A DNA stretch of 64,000 bases from positions 34,368,818 to 34,432,817 of the forward strand of contig CM060175.1 in NCBI GenBank assembly GCA_030549775.1. The letters are read 5' to 3'. Both the position numbers and the translations under genes were made by a program. Below the pieces are notes generated by a model, which saw only the letters and a list, made by a program, of their open reading frames with translations, did not search any database and was not told where the DNA came from. Positions 44,811 through 57,649 of the stretch are shown piece after piece; positions within the stretch are counted from its first letter, which is position 1, and each line of letters starts with the position of its first letter. The stretch is from Tamarix chinensis (Eukaryota; Streptophyta; Magnoliopsida; Caryophyllales; Tamaricaceae).

Positions 44811-47728
44811 GTAACACCATAAAATTTACGATTAATTTTTTTTAAGGGAAAGCATATTGACAATAAAGTTGGTTGTTACCATCATATTCAACATTTTTAT
44901 GGCTAATTATACCATCTTTACACTAAATACAAGATAAAATAATTAAAACGTAAAAAAAATGATAAACAGAGAATGAGAGAATGTTTTATAAATTTAGATA
45001 AGAGTTTGGAAATTAATTCCAAGTACATCATAAATAAAGTGTCCTAAAAGGTGTCTAGAAAAAAAAAACTAAAAATAGGGTATCATGACTCTATGTTTAA
45101 TCATAAAGATAACATGATAAATACTCTAAAGAAAATATTCGTAAGCAACAAAGTCATCTAAGTGGTCCTCATCGACCATGACAAAATCATATAAGCCATC
45201 TTCTTGTGGGAATGAGAAAAACCCATGGGAGGTCTTATTAGTACACTATATAAAGAGTAAAAGAACAATATAGTAATAGAAAGAAAATATAGGCACACGA
45301 GGTTAAATGGAGGAATAAGCATGCATAATGATTAAACATGATATAGTAGAAGAGGATAACTGAATTAGAGTTTCACTATTAGATGTACTCACAATCCATT
45401 TTATTATTTTCATTTATTTGAGGATCATACTATTTTTAATTTGGTGGGACACACTAAAGCACCTCCTAAGATAAAATGCACTTAACCACTAATACTGTCG
45501 AGGGAATAGACTCAACACCTCCCAACATAACACGATCTAGAATATTGTTATTAAAATAATAAAATTTTTTGATATACCTACTAGGGTAAGAAACTTTTGG
45601 ACACTACTATCATTTGGTGGAATAAACTCAACACCTCATTTCTGACTCATTTGATCTTTCACTTTAAGTGATTAATGCCTTATAACTTTATTGTGTATCT
45701 TCATGTGATCATGGAAACATAAATATGCCTTATTCTTAGCGTATAAATCATACTTAATATAATTATTTGAAATACATAACCACATGATGATTAAAACATC
45801 ACCCATGGAAAAATACCACCATATTCCTAAGAAAACTCAATTTCATAAGTCAATCATAACTTCTTCCATGATCCTCATTTCATAAAAAATTATAAAATAA
45901 TAGCAATAACTACATAACAAAATTTTAAGGTCTAACTCAAATGTGTTACTCATGTAATAAAGACCATGCCGCTAGGGGTATTATTCACTATTTAACCTTT
46001 TTTTCATTTTACTATACTTTTATTATTCACAAGTTCTTTGAATATTTCTTCTATCATACTTATCATAGTTTAAGTACATTTTAAAAATTATATATTCAAC
46101 ACATATTAACCAAAATGCCCTTATCCTACCAAAAACATTAAAATCTCATTTTAGATAACTTGTGCCTTACTCAAAATTATTTTATTATATTATTTATGAA
46201 AACATTTATAACACCTTTAAATATTTCCAAGCCATTAATATTCTCCACATTTTCATAAAATGACTGAAATACCCTAATGATTGCCAAATACCCAAATTCC
46301 TACAAAAACCTTATATTCTATATCATTAATTTTCGATCCTTATTTAATTACACACATACAATAGTAATCATAATCAGAACCAATTTTCCATAATTAATCA
46401 ATACCACAAGTCCTATTACAACATTTATGGTTTCAAGATAAAAATTATCATATGAATACTATTTAACCTCATACTTTCAAGAAATACCCACATGTATATA
46501 TTATAATACAAAATTATCATAACATTAAATTAACACATGAACTAAGAGATAAAATAACACCAAACATGATGTTATGTATAAAATATACATCACATTTGAA
46601 ATTTTCAAAATGTGACATGTATCCTTACGAAATGACACCAGTCTCTATGGATAAAAAAACCCTAAGATGCCTCCTTTAACACCACAAGAAAATCACCTAA
46701 AATCAAGAATAACATAGAATTATAAAAAAATAAAGAAATAACTAAGGAAAACTAGGTTAAAAAAAGAATAAAATAAAAATATATAGAGTTGTGGGAATAT
46801 GTGGCACAAATTTAAGCTAGTTGCGTGGGATGATGATGCAACTAAGGGGGAGTTACATTAGACTCTAATGTAAATAAATAGAATTTGCATCAAAAATTAA
46901 ATCAACTAACAATTTTGTTGCATTAGATTTTGATGTAGCTAATGATATTATGGTCAATGCATAGCTTTGGTTGTTATTATGTGAAGTGTGGGTTGTTGGA
47001 GAAGGAAGTTGTTCAAGTTTGAAATTTACATAGCATATGGATATATGTTGGCGGAGTTATGGATGAAAAATTAGCTCAAGTTAGGGGTATGATATGTGTG
47101 GTATTAATGTTTGTAGGGTGAGGTTAGGTAGATTTTTGAGACAACATAAATCGAGTTACATGATAGAGGATATGTTACAAACATTTTTTTCTACATGTAC
47201 ATGGTAGATGACGACAATGGTTAAAAACATAGGGATGTTGGGGAAAGAGAGATAGAGCATGGGGAGTATCCTAGTGAGATAATAAATAAGGTGAGGAGAG
47301 AAAATGAAGGGGAAAATATAAGAGAGTATTATGTGTGGTTGAGAAACCATTGAAGGTGCATAGTGGGGGGGTTAAGCATGATTGAGGGAGATTTAGACTA
47401 AAATTCCACATAACACATCCCTTAACATGAGGGAGAAAATGGTTGGGTTGTTGAATTATGCAAGGTAGGCAATAGGGTGAAGAGCAACATACAGTCCAAA
47501 CAAGAGAAATAAAAATAATTGGGGAAAAAGAACAAAGAAAAGGTAAAAGGAGAAAATGAAAAGAAAAAAAGGAAAAGGGGAAAAATAATATTAGGGTTAA
47601 GATTATAATTATGTATAAATTAAAAATTAAGAGTTAGGATATATTTAAAATATTGATCATCTATGTCTAGGGTTAGATTAAAATATTAATTAATTAAAAT
47701 ATGGGTTAGGTTAAATTTTGGGTAAGAC
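44811..47728 (-). mobile_element. LTRa copy 6 (solo LTR), minus strand
   Basis: Reads leftward from TGTCTTACCC (47,728) to a 3' end at 44,811 (minus-strand ATGGTGTTAC). It holds a minus-strand AATAGTGG block (45,690-45,420) and the inverted echo GGTAACAACC (44,880-44,871). The CT-rich island lies at about 47,600-47,330 but is AT-richer than elsewhere. Length 2.9 kb, no coding region. Its 3' end touches the 5' end of copy 5 with no base between. Confidence 0.72.
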
Positions 47729-48840
47729 AAATGCCATATCAGCTTAGCACATTATAAATCATACTCCTTATAAATATGCATATACCCCTATTATCCACAA
47801 CTATATGAAGATGGTGAATAGGTACTCAGTGAAAAGCTAACAACTATAAAGGTGACCCACCACTAAGTCTAGGTTATCTACATCGAGAATTGGCGGAAAA
47901 GGCTTAAAAAACTCTTAATCTCCACTATTAATGTAAAACACTTATGGATAAGTTAATATCCCTATAGAAAGAACAAAAATAATAAATATACAAGGTAAAA
48001 TCATATAGAACTAGTTGATGGGACCTTCAGACTAATCGAGTGGTATAGGAATACCAAACTTAAAGGAAAATATATAACACGGCAAAACTTGTGAATAGTT
48101 TATAACAAACATCTATAGGTTTTGTTGGACTATTTGATATGTTTAAGCTAACACCAAAACCAATTTAATCATAAAAATAACCAATCAATTATTCTACCTA
48201 GTTAATCAGCCATTCACAAGTCTAATTGAATCCAATGAAAGAGACAAATGAGAAAAAGCAATAAAGGAATTAGAAAATGAAGCCAAAGAGGGCTGGGGTT
48301 GAAATATTAAAAGGGAGAAAGAAAGGGATACTTGACTTTGGCCAAGTGTAGGAAACCAAAGTGTGGGAAGAGAAATGAAGAGAATGAGGTAGATAGAGTA
48401 GAATTAGATTGTGGTAGAGAAAAGGTGAGTTACAAGAGGTGTAGTGAGGCTTACACATAACCATGGTTGGTAGAGGAGAATTAAAAGTGAATGAGTGAGA
48501 GAGAAATAGTAAGCAAGAAATTATCTAAAATGTACTTTTGGAAACTTTTATCTAAATAAAATCATTGAGTGTTCTACATGATGTAAAAATAATCCCAAAC
48601 ACTACAAAATAATAGCCTTCTCTCTCACTAAATAATGGAGATATAATCTTAACAAAAATAGAAAATAATATATAATCATAGCCTAACCAATTCATTTATT
48701 AGAAATGAGCCAACTAGTTATCCATTTGAAAAGCTAGTCAATCACTAAGTCTAAAATTCATATTTTTACACAAATTTCAATCCCTTTTCAAAAACAAAAT
48801 AGATTTCTTTTATATCAACATAACTTTTAATGTACTTTAA
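47729..48840 (-). mobile_element. LTRb copy 2, minus strand
   Basis: The reverse complement of 48,500-48,850 aligns with 62,640-63,060 ('tttgggattatttt', 'caatgattttatttagat', 'taatttcttgc'), and 47,745-47,920 aligns with 1,615-1,830. Interrupted on its left by LTRa copy 6. A CT-rich stretch on the minus strand (48,480-48,270) corresponds to the one at 63,040-63,340. No gene; the open frame 48,464-48,270 is compositional. Confidence 0.62.
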
Positions 48841-49304
48841 GTAATTTCAAGGTAGGAGGTTATGCAGGCTTTGATGATTTATATGATTATGGCTCATATA
48901 AAAAGTATAACAATCACATTATTGTTGATGTGAGCTTGTAGACAACCACTGTATGGGGATTGGGGTTTGTGATTTTATTATAGTTGAGATTTTGGTTAAC
49001 TAGATAACTAAATCTTTTGTCTACAATAATAGATTGTTTATGTTCCTTTTGTTATTTTAATTTTTTTTTATCCTATATTTTGGTAAATTTATACTTTGGT
49101 GTATATTAATAATATATCTATTATTATGTTTACCTCAATTGCTTGTTTGTGTATGGTTTTTCCTCACATTAATCTTGAGTTAAGTTAATGAGCACCCTTC
49201 TCTTTATGGTTAATGTGTAGGTAACATTCCCTGATTTGAATTTTTAAAATGCTTTCTTATTATCTTAACAAAATATTTTGGTTGTAAAAATTAGGGGTGT
49301 TATA
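48841..49304 (+). mobile_element. LTRa copy 7, 3' end only
   Basis: Keeps the last ~460 bp of the LTR, with GTAACATTCC at 49,221 and terminal TTAGGGGTGTTATA ending at 49,304. A gypsy internal region begins shortly after, so it may be the 5' LTR of that element; no clear primer-binding site follows. Confidence 0.6.
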
Positions 49305-49439
49305 TGATAGGGTTAATATTTTACCTATATATTTTATTATATGACTAAATATGGTTATTTACTTATTATGTCTAATTCATTGTTACATGAATTTTGTGGT
49401 TCTCTATATGATCTCGTAATGCACCTTTAGTCATTTAGG

Positions 49440-52140
49440 ATGCGATGGTGACCAAGCAGGATTAATGTATTGAGAAGATCATAGAGATAGTTAAGGCCTA
49501 CCCCATTAATGGGAGGAATGACATCAGGGTCTTCTATAAAGGGGTTATGTTCATGGTTGGTGGAAGAGCCATTAAGTTACAATAGTAATCCCCACTTTAT
49601 AAGAGTTCTTTGGGGAGTTTCCATGATTTAGATTCTACCTTACTTACCTAAGATTATGAGGAATGGTGAGTTTATAGCATTATGTCAAGGGTCTTCTATA
49701 GTTTTGGAGTTCATTGACTACTATTTAAATCTAATTCAATTTTCTCTAGAGGAGGATGTGGACGAGGAAATGAAGGTTCACCATTGAAGTTGGGGATCAA
49801 CTTAAGGCTTTAAGAGATGATAATTGGGACATGAGAATAAGACTTATAGGCCATGTATGACTCTGCCTTTGAAGCATCCTTATTGGCTCAGATTCAAGGT
49901 TCCTAATAAGGGGAAAACACAACTTTTAGAGTGGTTAGTGTAATGATAGGGGGTAGAATTTTTTACTGGACATCTATTTATCTGCCAGGGTCTATACTCT
50001 ATATTGGAAGGTAGCTTAGTGGAAATAGTTAGAGTGGCACTTTACTTGTAGATATTATGGTAGGGATCCCCTTGGGGTTAACTAAAATGGGTAGTTTATT
50101 TAGTGCCTTTGGCATGGCAATATAGGGCACTAGAGGTTAAAATACCAATCTACTAGGGGTAATGATCGATTAGGATAAAATCGTCCCCAGGGTACATTGA
50201 TCCAACCACCACTAGCTTGGAGGGAACAACCTTATATTGATATTTTTGCTCATAGGACTTCATGACAAATGGCTTAGTAGGTCCATATCATTCATCATGT
50301 TCAAAACTTAAGTATTTCTCTAGTTCCACCCTTTGGAAGTCCCTTGAACCTCATAAGCTTGTTAGATGCTGAGAGGTACCATTTAGACATTGCCACTAGT
50401 ATGTTAACTATATCCTCGCTAATGGCATGTGCATTATTTCACTCTAGATATTCATATTCTTTTTTATTTACTATTTTCATAGCTATAGTTTCCATGTGTC
50501 CATCTAAAATTCTAACTACATAAATCGTACTCTTGTTTGGGGATAGTATGTGGCTTTAGTAATCATTGGTATAGAGTTATTGATAGACCAAAGAAGAGTG
50601 TCCTTCATGAATTTTATGTGCTCTTAGGGATGGATATATTGTCGAGGTACTAAGCATTAATCAATTGTACTTAGGAACATATGGTGATCAAGGAGCTAAC
50701 GGTACTATGGCATGTTACCAAGGATGTAAGATAAATCATGTATCAAGGTTTGTGTTAGTTATAACAATTTATACCCTCTTGAAAAAGGGTTATTCACTAT
50801 ATATGTATATCAATTAGGACTTGGAGGCTAGTGATCCAATCCCTTTAGTGAGTAAATTTTTATATGTCTTCCCAAATGAGATCATAGGCCTGCCATCAAG
50901 GAATGCGCCTAAATTTATAATTTATATTCTATCCAAGATAAACCTTGTGACAAAGGCACTATAACATATGGTGTTGACTGAGACAATGGAGTTATGGACT
51001 TAGTTGGAGGAGTTATTGGATAAGGGCTACATTTAACTAAGTACATCACCTTTCAGAGCACTAATACTCTTCAATAAGAAGAAGAACAACAATCTGAGGT
51101 TATGAATAGACTATTGAGGGTTGAATTAGGTTACGGTAGTGAACCACTATCCCTCACATAGTATGAAAAATATTTTCAATTAGTTGAGGGGAGCCACATT
51201 GTTCTAAAAGATTGACCTCTTATTGAGATATCATCATTTAAGGATTATAGATTCAGACATTATTTCATATAAGATATAGACACTTCAAATTCACAACCAT
51301 GTCATTTAGTCTCAAAAATTAACTAATAGAAGAATTCGTTCTTGAATGGTCAGTGCGAAGAACTAGGTTTATGAAAGAGCGTTGATACGAGACACTAGGA
51401 AAGAATTTCAGTCCCACAAGGGCTTTGGAGTTTTCATTGGCTAGATCAATATGTAAAGGATTGGGTAGGCTTTGTCTACTTTCAAATAGCTTTCAAACAA
51501 CCTTCTTTCACTTGAATGTAATAAATAGATAAGTACTTTTCCTCCCTAAATGAAGGAAGATTCTTTTCTTGCTTGATTCGAGTGCTAGCTTTTTTCTTCT
51601 ATCGAAGACCTCTTAAATAAAATATTTTAGCTACACCTTGTTCGGTCTATGTTGGTCTTTATTTACATCATCCTTATCTACTCTAGGAGTCATAAGGAAC
51701 ATGAGTTGAATTTGAGGTAGTCTTTGGTAGTATTAGAAGCTCATTTGTTACACACCAAGCTCTCAAAGAATGGGTTCTGGTTTGATGAGGTAGCCTTTCT
51801 TGGGCACATGGTTTTGAAGGATGGTGTATAATTAGAACCTTAAAAGATTAGATTTGTATCAAATTCATCTAAACCAACCAACATTAAACTAGTGCATAAA
51901 CTTTAAGTGTTGGTAGATGCTTCATTCAGGATTTCTCAGAGATTGCACAAATATTGACCAATTTTATGAAGAAGAACGAACACCTTTAATGGAAAAATAA
52001 GTGTAGCACATCAATTAAGGAGTTGAAGAAAAATTAATTAAGCTTTTTTCCTCACATTAATATCAGGTACAAATGTTAGAGCACTGTAGCTTTATCAAAG
52101 AGTGATGCTGCCCTTGGATATGTCAAGTGTTGAAATTTCA
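49440..52140 (+). pseudogene. Ty3/gypsy gag-pol relic, plus strand
   Basis: Heavily decayed. Positions 50,850-51,060 read 'LVSKFLYVFPNEIIGLPSRN', 'LEELLDKGYI', 'STSPFRALILFNKKK', the protease-RT linker and RT start of Tekay/Del-type elements (FPDVFPDELPGLPPxRE). RT continues to 51,326: 'VTVVNHYPSHSMKNIFN', 'LRGATLF.KIDLLLRYHHLR', 'DSDI'. After a ~290-bp foreign segment it resumes at 51,616 with 'VFIYIILIYSRSHKEHE', where both catalytic Asp are lost (YI for DD), then 'FWFDEVAFLGHMVLKDGV' and RNase H connection text to about 52,130. Gag text before 50,800 is too decayed to place. It lies between LTRa copies 7 and 8, which may be its LTRs. Confidence 0.82.
51327..51615. other. Foreign ~290-bp segment in the gypsy RT, possibly organelle-derived
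   Basis: The RT reading is continuous before 51,326 (after FSLKN) and after 51,616. Between them lies sequence with more balanced base composition and no RT similarity, including 'ggctttggagttttcattgg' and 'gcttgattcgagtgctagct'. Its texture resembles plant mitochondrial intergenic DNA, which often inserts into nuclear DNA. This is an impression, with no coding match and no clear target duplication. Confidence 0.35.
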
Positions 52141-53335
52141 TCCCCTTTTATGGCACTAACTTCAACATCATCTAGTTAAAGCCTAGCACACCTCAGATTT
52201 TTCACATATCCACCATTTCCACCCTCCTTTACCTTAGCTTATCCTAGGTTGATTTATGGAGTTCTAATTTATTATTATTATTGATTCTTAGGTTATTTTT
52301 TTGGTGTCTTGGAGGAGAAGTCTTAGGCTATACATGCTTAGAGACCGGGGAGATGCTTGTGGTAAGGATACACATTGTAACTAGGTTTTTTATATGTGAA
52401 GTGCATTTTAATATGATTTCTTATGTTTGATATTTTTATGATGATTTTTTCATGTTGGTAATGTAATGATATGATGATGTTGTACTAAGGCTACAGGAAG
52501 TAAGAATATGTGAATATTATGAGCTTATGTGTTGTTATTGTGATAAATCATGTCTTATAACTTTAAGTGAGTTAATATGACCTACAAAATTTTAATTTTA
52601 TTTTAATAGCCAAGGACAATGATTAACTATCTTTTTCAAGTAGTGTCATTAGGATATATATATATTAGAAGTCCAAAACTATTCATAGCAAGAACCATAT
52701 GTTTTTTGTGAACATGGATGTTTTAGCTATCCTAGGGAAAATTTTGTAAATACGGGTTAAATATAAAATCCCTAGCTATTTCAATGTGTTAATTGGAAAA
52801 AAATTTATTATATATATTTTTTGGAGTATTTGAAGTAAAAATAAATGGCCTAAACCTAATAAAATGAGAAAATTAAATAAATTAAAAATAGTAACCCTAA
52901 ATGCAAGGCCATTTTCATATGTGTAATATATTGGTGTTATAAAATGATTTTTCATATATGTTTTGAGAATTGGCATTTTAGAATTTTTTTTTTTATATTT
53001 GATGGTTATATTAGTGTTATAGGAAAGATTTTTAAATAGTAACCCTAAATATAGGTTATTATTTCATGTGTTAGATGTTGTAGTTAGACTTTATTTTTTG
53101 ATATGTTGTTATAATAATATTTTAAGTATAGATATTAAATTTGGTTATAATTTGAGTACTAAAATAAAAGATATGTTGAACTTGTGAACTTAGGGTTTTC
53201 TTAGGGGAAATATGACCTTTTTTCTAGGGGAATGTCCATGTAGTCATGTTGTTATGTTTTATGTGACTATATTAATTACATTAAGTTGGATTATATTACC
53301 TGAATATCTATATGAGTGTCTATATAATGAGATTT
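52141..53335 (+). mobile_element. LTRa copy 8, left segment
   Basis: Central LTRa-like sequence ('ggaggagaagtcttagg', 'agatgcttgtgg'; compare 7,605-7,625) without the 5' third. It is interrupted at about 53,335 by a copia element and resumes after 61,626 with the AATAGTGG block. The open frame 52,976-52,776 is incidental. Confidence 0.5.
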
Positions 53336-53881
53336 ATGAGTTTTTACTAGATATTTGAAGCACAACAAAAAATTTTGTTTGTTCAAGTAGTTGTTGGAGA
53401 AGTTTAATATAGAATGGTGAATTACGTGAGAAACAAGGGGGTCCCGTATTTGTTATCATTGACTGTGTTCCATACTAATTACTTAAATGTGTTTTTTGGG
53501 AAAAAATTGAGAGTAAGAAAATTAACATAAGGGTCTTGTGTTCCTAAACATGGAGTGTGTTTTTACTTTATTTTTAAAACACACTATTTGTCCCTATAGG
53601 GTGTTATCTTTTATAAAAGGAGGGATGACCAAACCCTAGGAATAAAATCATGAAATCCAAGTTCTTTTTCTTCCCCATAGAATTCATTAGTAAAATAGAA
53701 TTATAGATTTGTGTAATTGATTCATTAATTTTTTTAATCACCGTATAATTACATAAGAGCATAAATAAAGATCTATACTTTTCTTCAATTATTTTATTTT
53801 ATGATTGAATCCACAATTATTTAAATTATTGTTAATTTAAGGGTTTTTTTTATCCTTTTAATCCACACTATTCTGCAATCA
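53336..53881 (+). repeat. Copia 5' LTR
   Basis: About 546 bp aligning along its length with 61,089-61,626: 'aatggtga.tt.cgtgag.aac', TATA box, 'aaaccctag', 'gattgatt...ttttttaatca', 'aataaaga.ct' and the end before the primer-binding site. Many substitutions between the two LTRs show an old insertion. Confidence 0.82.
53612..53619 (+). promoter_or_regulatory. TATA box of the copia 5' LTR
   Basis: TATAAAAG followed by GAGGGATG. The same box is kept in the 3' LTR at 61,360-61,367 despite heavy divergence around it. A poly(A) signal AATAAA follows at 53,764 (3' LTR: 61,508). Confidence 0.65.
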
Positions 53882-53883
53882 TT

Positions 53884-53895
53884 TGGTATCAAAGA
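53884..53895 (+). other. Copia primer-binding site
   Basis: TGGTATCAAAGA, two differences from the TGGTATCAGAGC tRNA-iMet site, two bases after the LTR end. Confidence 0.8.
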
Positions 53896-53923
53896 TACAT
53901 TATTGATGAAATTGAGTATTCGA

Positions 53924-53977
53924 GAAGGGTGTAAGATTTGATATTGACAAGTTTAATTTATTTGTAAATTTGGATTA
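53924..53977 (+). pseudogene. Copia gag, N-terminal fragment
   Basis: Reads 'VRFDIDKFN' and 'LFVNLDY', the copia gag opening (KFDIxKFNGxNFxLW) with small deletions. The reading ends at 53,977, where LTRa copy 9 begins, and continues at 58,725. Confidence 0.65.
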
Positions 53978-55495
53978 TGGAAAAAATACCCCAAAATATT
54001 AATTTAGGGAATTATGAAAAATTAAAGACTTATTAGGGGTATTAATTTAATAAATTATTTTATTAAAGTAAGAGGAAGTAATTAAGCAAAAAATCAAGAG
54101 GAAATTTATAAATAATTTAATTGGAAAATTTTAGGGCGTTTTGCTAATTAAAATGAATTTAGGAAAAAACCTTTCAAAAATCCTAAATTAGTCTAAAAAT
54201 AAAATTGAATTATTATTTTATTAAAATATTATTATTTTTAAATATCCCAAAATACAAAAATATTTTAAATACTCCAACCCACCTATTTTTCTTTTTCCCT
54301 CTTTTCTTTCTTTTCTATTCTTTTCCACTTTTCCCCTCCTTTCTCCTTTTCTTTTCTCTCCCCCAACCTAGGCTAGCCCAGCCTTGTGGCCTAATTCCCC
54401 CTCCCTTCCTCATGTGAGGCCTAGGCCCAGGCTATACCCCCTTATCCCCTAGCCTGGTCTAGTTCCCCCTCCCTTTATTTCTTTTTCTTGGACCGCCGGT
54501 TAGCCGCACCCTTTCTTCTTTCCCTTCCCTCCAACTCCCCTTCTCCTCGATGCCAATCACCCCACTTCCCATTACAAGCACGCAGCCTCTGTGCCGCCGC
54601 ATGCTAGCCTACCACCCCTATCCCCTTCCTTGACACTCCCTCTATCTCCTCCACCCAATCATAGCCCCTCTCTCTCCTCATGCATGGCTCTCTCTCCTAT
54701 CCTTTTTCCCTTCTCGAGTAACCTAATCTATAAATTTTTGTAGGCCATCTCCGGCCATTAGGTCGCCGCCCGGTGCCCTGCACGCCTTCCACCAACCCTT
54801 CCTCTTCCCCCTCTCCCCTTGCCCTCATCCTTAGCCTATAAATAATCCTCATCCACCCCTCATTCAAGCTTTTTCTCCCAACCCATAAATTCTCCCTTTT
54901 CTATCCCCACCACCTATTTTGTCACCCACTGCTCTACCGCCGTCCAGCATTGCCACTAGAGCCACCCACAAAACCACTCCCTCCATCACCCTCCACCAAA
55001 CAACACCCTCCACCGCCCTCGATTTTCCTTGCACAAGCCACCCTAGCCGTGCCAAGATCACTCCCCGATTAGCCACACCCCAACCACCACCACCCTTGCA
55101 CCGCCATCCACCACCACTCCCGTCGCAACCACCACCCCTTTTACCCTCCAAAATCACCTAAAGACCTTCCCCTACCTTTTCTTACCCTTCTTTTCCCCTT
55201 CCTCCCTCTCCTCCTCCCTTCTTCCCTCTCCACCACCCTCGGCTACCACAGCACTGCCCTCTGCGCTGCCGCCTTTGGCTACGCCGCCTCCACCACTCCA
55301 ATCCTCTCCACCTAGGCATATACCACCACCTCAAGTCCCACCCTCATTCCCCCACTACTACCCTAAAAACTCAAATTTTCCCATTTCTCCCTCTTTCTCC
55401 GCCGCCCGTCACCCCCAACCTTAGGTGGTACCCTAACCCTTCTCAACCCCTAGGTCCTATTTATGCTGATCTTATTCTTTTTATTTATATTATAT

Positions 55496-55514
55496 CATTA
55501 TTATTATTATTATA

Positions 55515-55565
<51 letters not shown>

Positions 55566-55671
55566 GTTATTGTTATTGTTATTAATACTAGCTTTGGCAT
55601 ATTATCGTTTTTGTTGCTATTAAAAATATTCAAACCTTATTATTATTATGTAGATCTTATTATTTTCATTT

Positions 55672-55720
<49 letters not shown>

Positions 55721-55920
55721 TAGCTTTGGCATATTATCATTTTTATTCTTATTAAAAATATTCAAACCTTATTATTATCATTATTATTATTATTATTATT
55801 TATTCAAATATTACTATTATTAATATTATGCTTAATGCTTGTACTATTATTATCATTACTATTGTTATTGTTGTTGTTGTTGTTGTTGTTACTACTACTA
55901 CTACTACTACTACTACTATT
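55496..55920. repeat. Trinucleotide microsatellite cluster inside a local duplication
   Basis: (ATT)n tracts at 55,496-55,565, 55,673-55,719 and about 55,770-55,800 alternate with two copies of a unit containing 'tagctttggcatattatc' and 'aaaatattcaaacctta' (55,590-55,650; 55,720-55,775), plus a partial third at 55,938. (GTT)n at about 55,866-55,890 runs into (ACT)n to 55,920. The microsatellite expanded together with a ~130-bp tandem unit. Confidence 0.9.
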
Positions 55921-57649
55921 ACTATTACTATTGTCGTAAAAATATTCAAACCCTTATATTATCATTATTTTAAATATTAATATTATTATTAATACCATTA
56001 ACAATGTTAGTATTTTGTTAGTAGTACTATTATTATATGATTACTTTACCCTTAACCCTCTTATTAGCCGTAGCCTTAAAAATACTAGGGTTTCTATTAC
56101 TATGAGTATTAGTATTACTATTATTATTAATATCACTATTTTTACTATAACTGGTGTTAGTACTATTATTAGAAGAAATAATGCCATTAGCTTTAATAAT
56201 ATAAATATGGCTATAAATATTAACATAAACCTATTTTGACTAGTAATAATCTAGTAGCCTAACATGAGAATAAAAACCCTATTTTCACTTGTATAATTCC
56301 TTTTAATAATTAGTAACCCTAATATTAGAATAAAATATGAAATAATTTGATTTTTGGTAGGAGGGAAACTAGTACTTAGTTTTTTTCTTCTTGTAGGTGA
56401 AACCACTTAAAACCCTAAGAAGGCATAAGAGCATGCTCCAATAATGGTGTCATGTTAGGTAAGGATGTAGATAAGGCCCTATGTGTGCTATATGCCTTAG
56501 ATGCGTTGTATGACATGTATCGTTATATGTTATGTATCTTACGCTTATCATTATAATTGTTTTATATGTAGCACAGCTTGCAGTTGAGACATGCTCATGT
56601 GTTATGTTACAGCATGTGTATAATTTGTATATTTTGTGAGTTATGGTGTGATGCGATGTGGCCCTATAGGACATATATGCTACGATATGTAAAGTAATGA
56701 TATGGGGTGAGAGGATGAGATGGGAAAATGGGGAAGTAAGTTAACCAAAGGGGAACAGGTTTACCAAGGAATGTGGGATTGACCTAAATATCCCATGATC
56801 CATGAGTGGAAGAATAAAAGGGAGACTTCAAACAAAATAAAAGAGTAGGTGAACCTTGTATGGGAGAATCTAAGGTTTGCATGCGATTATTCAAGGGTTT
56901 TCCATGAAATCTTTGAGGGTTTGCATAGGGTCCATGGAGTCCACATGGGGACAAACTTTAATTGTGAAAAGTTTTCTTAGGATATAATTAAGGTTAGGGA
57001 AGAGTTTTTTGGGTGATATATGGGTTAGTATAAGGGTGCATAAGAGACTTGGCTAGGGTGGCAGAGGAAAAAACCTAATTTGAGAAGGTGGTGAAAGTAA
57101 AAATAATAGAGGCTGAGTGGAGTATGAGATGAGGATAGAGGAATGTCATGCATAGGGTGAGCATGGGTACCATGGAAGGTGAGAAATGGAGGGGTGACAT
57201 GTGGAAAGAAGGATGCTAGGATTTGGTGTAGCCAGCTCGGGTTTAGTGTGACCACCTAAGGTTTGGTGGTCACACATGTATTTAGGGGAGTAAAGTGAGA
57301 TGATGAGGGTTGAATCTAATGGTTGTGATGGGTGGGGTCTCAAGATAGCCTTGATGGTGTGATGTAGAGAAGGATGGGCCACATAGGCCCAAATTAGGGT
57401 TTCTAGAGAAAACTCTAGGGTAAGATTGTGAGTGGACTTGGATGTGTAAGGTAGTGGGCCTTGACTTACACACTAGGAGTTGGACCTCTAGTTTGAGCAA
57501 CTGGAATAAGGAAAGGATGTCGGGCTGAGTTAGGAGGTGTAGAAGTCTCAAAATATGGGACCGACACTCTGGGGAGGATAAGCATAGATGGAGTTAGACA
57601 TGCATGTATATGGTGAAGCTTATGGAAAAGGACATAGTAAAACACTAAT

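Noticed and set aside
48600..48613. CACTACAAAATAAT, identical to the nested CACTA terminus
   Set aside because: The surrounding sequence aligns with LTRb copy 3 (62.9 kb) across this point, so it is ordinary LTRb sequence, and no partner end or subterminal repeats are present.
54864..55161. Overlapping open frames on both strands in the LTRa copy 9 island
   Set aside because: Both strands are open because of skewed composition; one is Gly-rich and the other Pro/Thr-rich, with no start context or conservation.
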